A DNA stretch of 64,000 nucleotides from [Phialemoniopsis] sp. UDSM-2020 (Eukaryota; Ascomycota; Sordariomycetes; Thyridiales; Thyridiaceae): NCBI GenBank assembly GCA_018873225.1, contig JAEILZ010000007.1, positions 3,472,001 to 3,536,000 on the forward strand, in the 5' to 3' direction. Under the pieces are notes generated by a model. The model was not told the origin of the DNA and searched no databases. It saw only the letters and a program-made list of their open reading frames with translations. Below, in pieces: positions 48,181 to 59,549 of this stretch (position 1 is its first letter; each line of letters begins with the position of its first letter). A program made the position numbers and the translations under genes.

Positions 48181-48574
48181 GCACGATGTCTTCAACATTT
48201 TGCTAAAGAATTCACTCATGTCTTAGTATTCAAAAGAATGTCTGTGATATGCAAACTCAAAGTGGCGTGTCTTCAGCTTTTCGTGATATCTCGAATGTGT
48301 TGTGTGTTGATTACGATTCAGAGTAAACAAACTCATATACTGATTACATCCTCATGGCGACATGGCTACCAAGTATATTATGTCGGCTCTTCGACGACCT
48401 TCAGAATTGACATCGAATCACTCGCCAGTTCCTCATCCAACTTCATCTCTCGTTTTATCGTGAATTGTTTAGATTGCTCTCGTTACGCTCGCTGAGTTTC
48501 ATTCTCTTTGTCCAATATTTGGCACTATTTCACACCTCCATAATCACCAGGACACAAACATAAAAAGACCAACA

Positions 48575-49312
48575 ATGAACTTCCTCACCTTCCTACGCCT
48601 CTCGATGCTGCTTACCGGTGGCAACGCAGGGATCCCCTACGGTCGAGCCATCCAAGCCCGAGACGACCCTTCGGCCTCATGTGACACTACCACTACACTC
48701 GAGCCTCTCACCGTCACGGGTGATGCTGGCGGTGGCAACACCTACATCCAGTGCTACACTGTCACTTACCCTGCCCTCGGGCCCCAGGGTGCACCTACTC
48801 CCATTATCTACACCCTCACGGAGACTTGCAACAAGCCCATCTGTCGCGCGCCGGCCGAGACCGCGCCGCCACCCAGCTTCACCTGCGCCGTCGTCAACTG
48901 CGAGACTTGCGCAGTTGGTGGCGGCCCCGCCCGCGTCACTGTCACTGTCCCTACCACTGTCGTTCAGGAGTACGTGTCTTCTGGTTACGCCATCCAGCCC
49001 ATCGGCACCCAAGACCCAGGCTCTCCCGCACCTGGTGGCAGTGGCCCTCCTGCAGGTCCTGTTGATACTGCCGTCGGTGGTGCCCCGACTCCTGTCACTG
49101 GTGGTGGTTCTTCCAGTGGTGGCTCGTCTGGAGGTGGTTCTTCTGGTAGCGGCTCATCGAATGATGGTTCCTCTGGTGGCAGCGGCTCATCAGCCGAGGA
49201 TCCTCAGTCCTCGCCGCCACTCGTGGTCACCGCCGGTGCTTATGGCCACGTAGACCTGATCACCGAGGGCTTCATGTTGGCCATGATGCTAGGGCTCGTC
49301 GTCTTTATGTGA
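48575..49312 (+). CDS. Secreted GPI-type Ser/Gly-rich protein
   Basis: Single exon, 245 aa. The N-terminus MNFLTFLRLSMLLTGGNAG is a signal peptide. Residues about 35-115 contain eight cysteines in short motifs (SCDTTTTLEPLTVTG, IQCYTVTYP, ETCNKPICRAP, TCAVVNCETCAVGG) and may form a small disulfide domain. Then comes a TVTVPTTVVQEY linker and a low-complexity Gly/Ser stretch (GGGSSSGGSSGGGSSGSGSS). The last 20 residues, ending EGFMLAMMLGLVVFM, are hydrophobic and follow small residues, the pattern of a GPI-anchor signal. The protein is probably attached to the wall or plasma membrane. I do not recognise a named family. Confidence 0.78.
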   Translation: MNFLTFLRLSMLLTGGNAGIPYGRAIQARDDPSASCDTTTTLEPLTVTGDAGGGNTYIQCYTVTYPALGPQGAPTPIIYTLTETCNKPICRAPAETAPPPSFTCAVVNCETCAVGGGPARVTVTVPTTVVQEYVSSGYAIQPIGTQDPGSPAPGGSGPPAGPVDTAVGGAPTPVTGGGSSSGGSSGGGSSGSGSSNDGSSGGSGSSAEDPQSSPPLVVTAGAYGHVDLITEGFMLAMMLGLVVFM

Positions 49313-50160
49313 AAGCCACCCATCAACTATTATGCCGTCGTGGAAAGTCATGACTATTTTATTTCATTCTATGGTTCCATTCGAACCAGGGATCAGCCAG
49401 ATTGTTGTTATTCTCTTGTCAATTCCCTCGGAAAGACTCCGGCGAATTTGATAATTTTGTACTCAAATAAAGTTTTAATTCTTTTTCTTCAACCTAGATG
49501 TCGAAACATGTGAGCTTGTTTGTTCCTGTAATCTGCGTAAAATACTTGACACAAAGACATGCAATATCGATCGCATGATACACCGTTTGCACTTATATTC
49601 GTAGTCGTTAAGCATACATTCCAATGCATGTCTGTCAATAGCCGTGGCACCGCGTCTGAGACATGTATAAACCGCCCAGCCCTATGATTGGGCTAAATCG
49701 GCCACCAACGGCAACACTAACAACATTCCGGCAGTGACTTCACAGGCGGCAGTTTCAGAGTCTGTCTCGTTGCCAATTGCGGACAAGCGTACTATCATCA
49801 CCTTTGACGTTCTACCGGCCGTACATCGGTCTTCTCTAGTAAGCTACTCTATTTGATAACAACCTGTCAGCTCACATAGCTCAGTTCAAATAGTCATCGA
49901 ACATGTATGCATGTTGATGGATATAGACAAGATCATCCATTGGCAGTGGCACGTGAATTGGAAGCAGTCGACTGCTGCATTTGATATATGCAGACTGCAC
50001 GGAAATTGTTGAAATGCAAGAGCCAGGCACCGTCATGTCTGTCGTCATGGTCCTGCACGTGATGGCAGTAAGGCGACCGAAAGATCAACAAGTCTTTTTA
50101 CAATATTATAGTTATGGATTGAATGTACAAATTAGGATTAACATGAGCTTAGCTAAGCTC
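49313..50160. other. Convergent intergenic region
   Basis: About 850 bp, AT-richer than the genes, between the 3' ends of the GPI-type gene and the multicopper oxidase gene. No gene was recognised. Confidence 0.5.
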
Positions 50161-52113
50161 TTAGTGGTAGTTGAGATACTCCTCCGGCACAGTCGGCCAC
50201 CTGTCAATACCGTCCTGGATCGCCATGCTCATACCGCCGAGCAAGTGACTCTGGATGTGGCAGTGCAGGAACCAAGCACCGGGGTTCGTGACGTGATAAC
50301 GGACAGCCATCCAGGTCGGGCCCGTGGCGGCCGGCGGCGTCGACAGCCCATCTCTCTTGGGAGGGTTGACGAGGTTGAAGTTTTCCGGCATGGCCTTGGC
50401 CGCCTCCTCCACGTTCGCGTAGGGGAAGTCGCCGTCTCCCTGGCCAAGCAGCCACATCTTGTCGCCGTGCTTGTGGAGGGGGTGGGGCGGCATGGGGAAG
50501 CTGACGGCGATGAAGATGAGGTCGACCCACTCGTCGAAGAGCGTCGTGATGGTGACGTTGTTGTAGCGCCACGGGTCCGGGTTGAATAGCAGCGGGGCCT
50601 CGTTGTCGAGCTGCATCGGGTAGATGGTGCTGTTGAGGGCCCAGTTGTAACTGGCGCCGGCGACTCTCATCGCGAGCTTGAAGGTGCGGTCGGCGTGGGG
50701 GTTGAACTCGTCAGGTGGGAAGGACTTGGCAGCACCCTGGTTGAAGAAAACAACATCAGAGGTCGTGTTGAGGCCCACGTCGTTGATGTACGGCTCAACC
50801 TCGGTCGAAGGGCCGTCAGCATTGGCTTCCTTGGTATCACGGATGGCGAGCGAGGCGACTCCAGTAATCATCTGGGCCGTCGTGGTGGAAGCGAATCGAA
50901 TGGGGTAGTCGCCGGCCTTGTCAGCCTTGATCATGACAGAAAACCGATCACCATTGGTAACGGTGATGGCATGGACGAGTTGGGGCTCAATGTAAGAGCC
51001 GTCGACCGCGTAGACGAACATGGGGTGGCCGTCGATCGAGAAGCTACCGGTGACGAGACCGAACGTAGCGATAACGTCGAAGGCGACCCACGTGTCCATG
51101 GTGCACTTTGACTTGGTGACCTCGATCACCTCCTTCGGTCCGTTAGTCGGCGTGCAAACGTCAAAAATCTCAGGCGGTACAGCCGAGAGGTTGGTCGGCA
51201 TGCCAGCAGCAAGGACATTTCCAATAATACTGGCCGACAGACAACTAATGACAACCTAGGTTAGCACCATAAACGCTGTCAATGTCAGAACAAGACACTC
51301 ACGCCTTAGCCGTCAGAGAAGTCTCGTTGCCGAGCTGGAGGAACAGCTTCTGGTCGTCGTTCAAGAGCGATGCAATCTTCTCCTTATCCCAGCACTCTAC
51401 ACTGCCCTTGCCATTGATCAATATCGAGTCGTAGCAGGGGGTCTCGATGCCTGAGTCCATCTCAATCTGCCAGTTATCCTCAGAGGTGACGTGTCTCAGA
51501 TCGGAGAGGACCAGAGGCCTGACGTTCTCCTCTGCCTTGATCATCGCCCACTGGATCTTGAGGTCGTCGGTGATGATGCTAAAGGGCTTCGGGTCCGTCT
51601 TCCGGGGGTGGATGATCATTGGCCCGTACAGGCCGTCGTCGATCTGGCCGCGCTGGTGGGCGTGGTACCAGTAGCTGCCGTACTGCGTCGCCTTCCACTT
51701 GTAAACAAAGCTGTGGCCAGGCTTGATCTGTCGCTGCGACAGGCCAGGCACACCGTCAGACCACGGGGTTCCCATCATCTCAATACCTGCAGGTTTCGTC
51801 AGCCTATAATCTCCCTCAGACATGTGCTACACAGGCACGCACCGTGATAGTGGATCGTCGTGTTGTACGGCATCTTGTTGTGGACCAGGACCTCGACGTC
51901 GTCTCCCTGGTTGATCTCCATCAGCGGGCCGGGGAACTGCCCGTTTATGAGGGTCATGTTCCTCTCGAAGCCATCCGGAGCGTGCTTCTCCCAGGTCAAG
52001 GTCAGCTCGAACTTGCGCGGCTCGCCGTTGCAGTCCGGCAATGGGCTGGCAGAGGCTGCCGAAAGAAGGAGAGCAACGGGCCAAAAGGCCGCAATTCCGT
52101 TGAGGACGCGCAT
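50161..52113 (-). CDS. Secreted multicopper oxidase (laccase-like)
   Basis: Three exons (51843-52113, 51303-51786, 50161-51244) give 612 aa. The signal peptide region reads MRVLNGIAAFWPVALLLSAA. The three cupredoxin domains carry all copper motifs: IHYHG (split by intron 1 after His-Tyr-His), WYHAHQRGQ, HPLHKHG and HCHIQSHLLGGM. The residue at the axial type-1 copper position is Met, which goes with low redox potential. The enzyme should oxidise phenols or dihydroxynaphthalene-like pigment precursors while reducing oxygen to water. The pattern resembles ascorbate-oxidase-like fungal oxidases such as the conidial-pigment Abr1 group more than basidiomycete lignin laccases. No C-terminal membrane helix is seen, so a Fet3-type ferroxidase is less likely. 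The last intron uses the second of two nearby acceptors to hold frame. Confidence 0.9.
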
Positions 52114-53834
52114 GTTAGCCGCAAGAGATCCAAGTCCAGACGCCCACGAGGTTGTAACGTGGAGGAAGAGATCTAGAGGTAGATCGGATCTGCGACCTTA
52201 TTGCGGGAGAGGGCGAGGCATGCTGTCTTCTAATACTTCGTGGCTCATCGCCTACCAGTGGGTTCAAGACCGGCGCCTCGGCTCTACTCTGCAAGGTCTT
52301 CACATCGCCATGCACCCCCTACGTCAACTTTTGACAAGCTGAATGGTGGGAACCAGGGGTTCGTGCTGGGGTCCACTGCCCCAACGCGCTGTCAACACCA
52401 TGCCTAATGGAGATGACACTTGATCTAAATCGAGTACTGTCATGTCGGATTCCTGATTTGCTCGCGTCTCATTGGTTTCCATGCTCGCAGATAACCGACG
52501 TAGCGGCGGATACTCCCTGATTAAATCGACAAGACTACTTTCAAACGGGATCAAATCAAGGGAATCAACGGGGCCTGTGTCTTATTTGTCTTGCTGTTGT
52601 GATTCGCTTAACCGCAAAACAAAGGACAATTACGCACAATTTTCTTTTTCGAGTATCACTTTCTGCATTGGCCTGGAAATGATAGCCTACTTAGGTAGGA
52701 GGCCAAGTCTCAAGGTCTGACGAGAGCGAGGCGAACCCCGTGTCGAGCGAGGCCAAACGAACCTGGTTTAGCTTGTGCGCAGATCAGAGACAAATACGGG
52801 CACAACGTGTAGATATGTTACAGGCCAGAGCGCCCAGCGTATGCACGGCACAGCAGGCCTTTCTAACGTAAGCGCTACAAATCTCCAAGATGAGTTGGCG
52901 CCGTGCATCACAGACAGGGTTGCATCCACGCTTGTGAGTTCCAATGGCATGGGCAGGTCGTGGAGCTCAGCCCTACACTAATTTAACGGCGTCTGCGATG
53001 GGAAAGGGGGTGCGCAAGTCACAATAACATGCGAGTCTGCCCTGCTTGAGGGCGAGCAGCGGCCGCTCTAGCCCGGGGAAGAGATCTAACCCGGTTAGTT
53101 CCAGGTGTGCACAGCCGCCAACTGACCCACGCATGTTCCGGGCTGTCGTCTCGACATCAGTCCAATCCCGGTTGCACGCATGGCGATTGAAGGTCGCTGC
53201 CTCTCTCGGATTCGTTAATCAGGCCTATGGTGTACATGGTACTGATTTAGCGCAGCGCATTTTCTTGTTTCCTATTGAACACGTGCAGGAGACCTGCTTT
53301 TTGATCATGTCGAGGGACTTGAATCCTGAAGGAAGCCGTTGTAAGAATGTTGTTCACAGCTTAGTTTTAAGGTTATTTTGATGTGACACAACGGCTGATT
53401 ATCATTGTCTCAAATGTATCCTGCAAGATTTCTGCATCGGTCTCTATTTCTGTCTCCGATCAATCCAAATCTCGGCCAGAGTTGCTCTGGGTCGTCGGGT
53501 CGAGACGACAGAGCGATGCTAATTGATACTTGATCGATACTGAAAATCGTAGGATTCAAATCTAATTTCAGACTGCATTGTCTGCAAAGACGATTGTTTG
53601 AACTAAACTGTAAATTGTTGGTCGAGGAATTACATGATCCCGCCCAACGGCAAATGGTTTGAGCTTATATTTTCGGAGATAAGTTTTCAGCGACTCAGAG
53701 ACATGACAAGGAGGAAAAAACTCAGTAATTATACCGCCAAGGTCTGTTCATTGTGTCTTTTTAAACTGGTCTGTACCAATAGACCCCCGCTATTCCTGGA
53801 TGTGGCTCTGCCGCACTCTCTCATGTTGAGATGG
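52114..53834. other. Long intergenic region without recognised gene
   Basis: About 1.7 kb between the promoter of the oxidase and the 3' end of the aldehyde dehydrogenase gene. The ORFs are short and show no coding signature. Confidence 0.5.
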
Positions 53835-55499
53835 TCACAGCCTGTTCCCCATGTTGACATGGACTGCCTTGATCTGCGAATAAGCCTCCAGCCCGGCCTC
53901 GCCCAACTCACGTCCAATACCACTCTGCTTCACGCCACCGAATGGCACTCGCGGGTCACAGTCCTGACTACTGTTAACCCATACCATACCAGCTTCGATC
54001 TCGGCTGCGACACGGTGCGCCTTTTCCAGGTTGGTCGTAAAGACTGCAGATCCAAGACCGTAGGTGGTATCGTTGGCTAACTGGATGCCCTCCTCCTCCG
54101 TCTTGAATTTTGTGATGCAAACAACTGGCCCAAAGATCTCTTCGCGGTAGATTCGAGCCGAGGGCGATACGTCAGTAAAGACGGTAGGCTCAATGAAGAA
54201 GCCCTTCCCATTACCGGCATCCGAGGGCTTACCACCCAAGGCCAAGGTAGCGCCACCCTCGGACTTGCCGATGTTGATATAGTCGAGGATACGATCATAT
54301 TGGACCTTAGAGATCTGAGGGCCCTGGTAGGTATCCTTGCCCCACTGGTTGCCAACGCGGCTCGTAGTCTTTACCCTTTCGATGAACTGCTGAACGAAGC
54401 TGTCATAAACACCCTCCTGGACGAGAATTCGTGACGTTGCAGTGCAGATCTGGCCCTGATTCGACATGATGCCGAAGTGTGACCACCTGACAGCCTGCTC
54501 CATCTCAGCATCGTCAAAGACCAGAAGCGGCGACTTGCCTCCAGTCTCCAGAGTGATGTTCTTCAGAGTCTTCGAGGCAGCGCTCATAATCTTGGCACCC
54601 GTGGCAGTCGAGCCGGTAAAGGCCACCTTATCCACTTCGGGATGGGATACCAAGGCAGAGCCGGTCTCACCACCAGGGCCGTTGATGACATTGACCACAC
54701 CAGGAGGGAAGCCGGCTTCCTTGATCAGCTCAGCAAGGAGGAGGATGCTGAGAGGCGTCTGCTCAGCGGCCTTGATGACGACGGTATTTCCACAGGCCAG
54801 TGCAGGGCCGAGTTTCCACTACCGGAAGCTTAGTACTAATGATTTTGACGCGACTGGGGGTTTCACATACCGTGGCCATGCATAGCGGGTAATTCCAGGG
54901 AATGACTTGCCCGATCACGCCAATCGGCTGGCGGACGGTATAGGCAAACTTCTCCTTGGTAGTGCTGATGGTCTGACCAAAGGTCTTGTCGGCCCAGCCG
55001 GCGTAGTAGCGAATGACACCAACGGCTTCGACGAGATCGCCCTCGATGGCCTCGTTGTATGTCTTACCTGACCGCTCATGTGAATCCCTGTCCAGATCAT
55101 CGTCGGCAAGGGTTGAACTTACCATTGTCCCACGCATCAACTGTGGCGAAGACCTCCCTCTTGGCCTCGATGAGGTCGGCAAGTTTGGCCATGAGCTTGC
55201 CACGCTCCGAGCAGTCAATCTTTCTCCATTCGCCAAAGGCAGCTCTCGCGGCTTTGACAGCTTTGTCCACGTCATTCTCGTCAGCAGCTTCGACTGTGGC
55301 GATCTCTTGCTCCGTGCTATGCAAGCCGCCATCAATGATTGCGTACGCTTGTCAATAGGGGAAGGTCTACTTACGCGGGGTCGATGCTGGTAAGCTTTCG
55401 TCCACTCGACGAAGCGACGAACTCATTGTTGATGAAGAGTCCTGTGGGCTGGGAGAACTTGACGCCGTTTGGGGCCTGGAGATCAATGCTCTTAGCCAT
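53835..55499 (-). CDS. NAD(P)-dependent aldehyde dehydrogenase
   Basis: Four exons (55375-55499, 55123-55316, 54871-55067, 53835-54818) give 499 aa, the standard cytosolic ALDH length. It oxidises aldehydes to carboxylic acids. The active-site Glu is in LETGGKSPLLVFDDA (about residue 263) and the catalytic Cys in SNQGQICTATSR (about residue 297). The cofactor-binding motifs IPWNYPLCMAT, KAAEQTPLS and FTGSTATGAKI are present, as are EEIFGPVV and PFGGVKQSGIGRELG near the end. The start MAKSIDLQAPNG is the only Met that opens the family N-terminus. No targeting peptide is evident. It is divergent from a DHDPS-family aldolase, 852 bp apart, so it may oxidise the aldehyde that aldolase releases. 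Confidence 0.95.
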
Positions 55500-56351
55500 T
55501 TTCACTTTGGACGCTCAAACAAGATCTTCAATAGGACGAATGTGTCTGGAGGTTTGTAACTTGAGGCCGACATGATCAGTCTGATTAGGCGTTCCTCTTC
55601 TTTATGATGATGCAGTTCGTCCAACCACAGCACCGAATACAGTCCGGATCCGTAACTGGGTACGTCACGCCTCTTCCGGCATTCCACGGGGCATCTCTCC
55701 CCGGTCGAATCCTTAATGACGGTGGCGGGATGTCGAAAGCAGCGAATTCGAACTTGTGGCGACTCAGAGCCCCAGTCGTTCTGCACAAAAATCCAATTCT
55801 GTACATCCGCATTTGTCATCTGATAAGATATGGAACTGGACGGGAAACGCGCTGCATGTACACAGGCTAGCGCTAAATCATTGCGAAAGCCTTCCTAACT
55901 CGGTCGTCTCGATGTCGCTGAAATGGGGGTGTGGTTTCATGGATCCTCGACCCACACCACCATAACCCCTCCTCCACTCCCCTGTGGCGGATACATGCCA
56001 GATTCGATGTCACATCTTCAAAGATGTTTGTCAAGGTGCAACAGACACTTGGGAGAGGTCCACCAAAGATGTTATGCCAGATGCTTTGGTAAGCCATAGT
56101 GAATACTTGCCTGTTGAAGCGCTCACAGGACTCGACGCTGCATCCGAGTATGGTCGAGGATGATCGAACGCGATTGCGCCTGCCAGACGCGCTGTCTTCA
56201 TAAGAGCAGTGTTTTGTCTACCTACTGAGCATGTAAAAAGACGAGTCATCAAACAAAAGAGTCGTTTCTTTGCAAGATTATCATTGATTGCATCCCTTCG
56301 GACTAAGCCCCCAAACTTCTTGCCAACAATCCTCTATCTCATTCAGCAAAG
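55500..56351. promoter_or_regulatory. Divergent promoter between aldehyde dehydrogenase and aldolase
   Basis: 852 bp between the two start codons. No defined site was recognised, but the head-to-head layout is compatible with shared control. Confidence 0.4.
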
Positions 56352-57242
56352 ATGGCACCCCGAGAGCTCACCGGCATCCTTGTCGCCCTCATCACACCTT
56401 TTGACAGTGACGGCAAGGTCGACTTCGCTGAGCTCGACAACCACGTCAACCGCCTCATCAATGCCGGCGTCCACGGAATCGTCCCGGGCGGGAGCACAGG
56501 AGAGTTCACCACGATGACCCTCGACGAGCGCAAAGCCCTGATGGAAGCCGTTATCAAGGCGGCGGCCGGCCGTGTCCCCGTGGTGGCCGGGATTGGCGCG
56601 CTCAACACCGTCGACGGCGTGGATCTGGCTCGGGCCCATGCTCAAGCTGGAGCGGCAGCGCTCATGGTTCTGCCTCCCTTCTACGAAGCTCCCACCCTGA
56701 TCGAGCTAAGGGAGTACTTCAAGGCCATTCACGATGCCAGCGGTCTTCCCCTGCTCTACTACAACATCCCCAGCTTGACTGGCACTACCCTGACCTGCGA
56801 GCAAGTGGCAGGTCTGTCAGAGGTCGGTGTCAAGTACCTCAAGGACACCTCCGGCAACGCCCCTGCCCTGACTGAGCTCCTCCTGGGTCAGGATAAGGTC
56901 ACTGCTTTCAACGGCTACGATACGATGACTTTTTACGGCATTGCTGCGGGCGCCAAGGGTTCCGTCTGGGGTGCTTCCAACTTCTTGCCGGAGCACTCTG
57001 TCGCCCTCTGGAACGCCCTCGCAGTGGAGGGTGATCTCAAGAAAGGCCGTGAGGTCTGGGCGCAGGTGTGGCCAATTTGCAAGTTCCTGGAGGAGCACGG
57101 ATACCCTGCCGCCATCAAGATGGGCGTCGAGTTGCGCGGATGGAAGGCAGGGGGTGTTCGCAAGCCTTTCCATGCTATCGCTGATGAGCACCGCGTTGAG
57201 CTGGCCAAGCTGATGAACGCTGCTGGTATCAAGACCGTATGA
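56352..57242 (+). CDS. DHDPS/NAL-family aldolase
   Basis: Single exon, 296 aa, a full-length (beta/alpha)8 lyase of the DapA/NanA superfamily. These enzymes use a Schiff base to cleave or form C-C bonds of 2-keto acids and usually release pyruvate. The phosphate/carboxylate-binding motif is VPGGSTGEFTTMTLDER (residues about 44-60), the active-site Tyr lies in LLYYNIPSLTG (residue 136 or 137), and the Schiff-base Lys is Lys164 in YLKDTSG. Fungi make lysine through aminoadipate, so a catabolic role is more likely than lysine synthesis. Examples in fungi are 2-keto-3-deoxy-L-galactonate aldolase of galacturonate breakdown and 4-hydroxy-2-oxoglutarate aldolase. Neighbours are an aldehyde dehydrogenase and a class II aldolase. 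Confidence 0.92.
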   Translation: MAPRELTGILVALITPFDSDGKVDFAELDNHVNRLINAGVHGIVPGGSTGEFTTMTLDERKALMEAVIKAAAGRVPVVAGIGALNTVDGVDLARAHAQAGAAALMVLPPFYEAPTLIELREYFKAIHDASGLPLLYYNIPSLTGTTLTCEQVAGLSEVGVKYLKDTSGNAPALTELLLGQDKVTAFNGYDTMTFYGIAAGAKGSVWGASNFLPEHSVALWNALAVEGDLKKGREVWAQVWPICKFLEEHGYPAAIKMGVELRGWKAGGVRKPFHAIADEHRVELAKLMNAAGIKTV

Positions 57243-57675
57243 GTAAATACAATACGTCATCTTCAGAATAGAATGAATCTAAAACAAATTAGCTTTGAAC
57301 ATGTGCGACTTAGTGTAGCTGTCCGACTGGCATATCATATGCATGTGACTTGAAGTCATGCACATGTCTTCGTGTGAGGCCGAGCATGCATACCACGAAT
57401 GTTCAACATTCCCTCCTTTAACAGCTGAATGATATCAGGATTTAGCAAGTGATACCGGAGCCGGCGTAGCGTGACAGGTTAGACGAGGGCGTGAGCCGAT
57501 GATGGGTTGGGCTCCCAACAATGACTTGGATGGATCCACTGTGGCGACATTGCTCGAACCAACACTTATAACTGTTATATAAGACCATGCTTACCATCGA
57601 CTGAACTCTGCTACTACCGGCTTTTGCAAGTAGACCAAAGTTCAAGAATCACTTGTCAACAACTAAAACCTCATC
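57243..57675. other. Intergenic gap with class II aldolase promoter
   Basis: About 430 bp between co-directional genes. A TATATAA box lies at 57576-57582, about 94 bp before the next ATG. An imperfect palindrome, CATATCATATGCATGTGACTTGAAGTCATGCACATG in part, surrounds 57331-57366. Confidence 0.5.
57576..57582 (+). promoter_or_regulatory. TATA box of the class II aldolase gene
   Basis: TATATAA about 94 bp upstream of the ATG at 57676. Confidence 0.6.
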
Positions 57676-58679
57676 ATGTCTTTCCTCAGCAACGCAGCCA
57701 CCACCACCACTGCCACTGCCCCGGCCGTGCTTCACCTTGTGGGTGATCAGCCTGCCCAAGGGGAAGAAACGCCGAACCAGGCTATCTCACACGGTGATGT
57801 CCTACCCGGTAAGTTGTCTTCCACACTGTATCTACCATTGAAACTGTTATCTGACCGTTTGCAGACATTCCCACCTTCTCTACCCACCGCGAGCATCGTC
57901 GCCACCTGTTGGTGCACATGGCTGCTACGTTTCGACACTGGGCTCGCCACAACTACACCGAAGGCCAGTCTGGCCACATTTCGATCCGAGACCCAGAGTT
58001 CCCTAATCTCATGTGGATGAACCCCTTGAGCCGGCACTTTGGCAGTCTCTGCGCCGGCGACATGATCTGCCTCGACATTCACACCGGCCGCATCGTTGCT
58101 GGGAAGAAGAACCCGGCTACTAACGGACGCACGGTCAATGCTGCGGGCTTCTGGATTCATTCGGAGATTCACAAGGCTAGGCCGGACGCCCACGCCATTT
58201 GTCACGCACATACCGTGCCCGGTCGGGCTTGGTCGGTGTTTGGCCGGCCACTCGAGATGCTCACACAGGACGTATGCAACTTTTACAATGCACATGCAGT
58301 CTACGACGAGTACGGCGGAATTGTGTTCGCTGGTGACGAAGGCAGGCGCATTGCCGCATCTCTGGGCAAACACAACAAGGCTGCCATCCTGATGAGCCAC
58401 GGGCTTCTGACCGTGGGCAGCACAGTCGACGAGGCGGGCTTCTTGTTTGGCCTGCTGGACAGATCTTGTGCTATCCAGCTGCATGCCGAAGCTGCCGCCG
58501 CTAATGGGCTGGAGAAGAGAATCATCAGTGACGAAGAGGCGGCCAAGAACTTCAAGATGGCGAGTGAGGCCAATGTCCTGTACCGAGAAGGACAAGCGGA
58601 TGTGGAGTACGAGATTGAAGCTGCTGGGGGCGAGGACAAGCTAGCTAAAGGTTTCGATGACCTGAAGATGGACGTCTGA
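57676..58679 (+). CDS. Class II aldolase/adducin-family protein
   Basis: Two exons, 57676-57808 and 57865-58679, with a 56-bp intron give 315 aa. This family binds a divalent metal through three histidines and cleaves sugar or sugar-acid phosphates, or acts on related carbonyl compounds. Here GQSGHISIRDPE (substrate loop), the HAHT pair in ICHAHTVPGRAW and the third His in MSHGLLTVGSTVDEAG are intact, so the fold should bind metal. The first 40 residues are Thr/Ala-rich and disordered. The fungal relatives include the protein called Mug14, whose substrate is not known to me. No peroxisome or secretion signal is seen. Adjacent to the DHDPS-type aldolase and on the same strand. Confidence 0.9.
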
Positions 58680-59549
58680 TTAACCTCAGAAGAATTACCA
58701 ATTGGAATTACATTACAGCAATCTCATCTCCCAAAACACACTGTAGTTGACGTATGTTTTTCGGCTTTGCTAAGAATTACAGCGTTTGAAGACCTTGGAG
58801 CCACAACAAGTGTAGAAGATGTACGATGTACCCCAAGAAGCCTCGTCTATGACTGAATTCTATCCACCCACCGTGTCACTGTAGTTTTCATGATGTGTGC
58901 TGGATTTGGTAGTTGGAAAATGCCTGATCAACTAGTCGAATCATCTCCTCGAAAGATGGGAGACCCTACGAGATAGCACGAAGCAGCAAGGTTCTCCCTC
59001 GGATGTCTACTCTCCTTGCCACCACTCCGTACTGCCGTGCACATCGGGTCGGTCTGTGTCAGAATGATACCTAGGAACCAATTTAGTCATCCTGCTGCTA
59101 CATCTGTCCTGGGCTAACCTACCCCATGGGGGCCGTAGGTTCATTCACTGAGTACTCGTAGGATCCGGCCAAATTTTTGCATGTTTTCAGAGGGCGCCCT
59201 GTTTTGCTTCTCCACTCACCACCCCCTAGGCCTTTTAGCGTTATCGTCGTGCGGGGAGCTGGAGTTTGAGGCTAGCGAGACTTGAGCGAATGGGGCGGAC
59301 CCGGGGACGACTGCCTTTGACGGTTTAAAGATGACCGGTGTCCCTGCCCCAGACTCGTAGCCCGACTCTGCTCAGTTGGCATTCTAGTTTTGTCAGACCA
59401 CGCCTCCTTGGACAACCCTACACGTCGCATGTCTCTTTACGGACGATATCACAACAGGGCCACCATTGCCGATCGAGTTCGTACTCATTTTAGATTCAGA
59501 ATAGGAGTCTTATCACACACGGTCCACTTCGCGAATTCGGAAACGTCCG
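58680..59549. other. Intergenic region without recognised gene
   Basis: About 870 bp between the class II aldolase and the Zn2Cys6 regulator, on the same strand. It holds the regulator promoter. Nothing else was recognised. Confidence 0.5.

Larger units (their letters stand above)
46182..48574. other. Long intergenic region with a fold-back element
   Basis: About 2.4 kb. It holds the adhesin promoter, with TATAAA on the minus strand at 46324-46329, the inverted repeat at 47773-47922 and a doubtful two-exon mini-gene at 47982-48180. No other gene was recognised. Confidence 0.5.
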
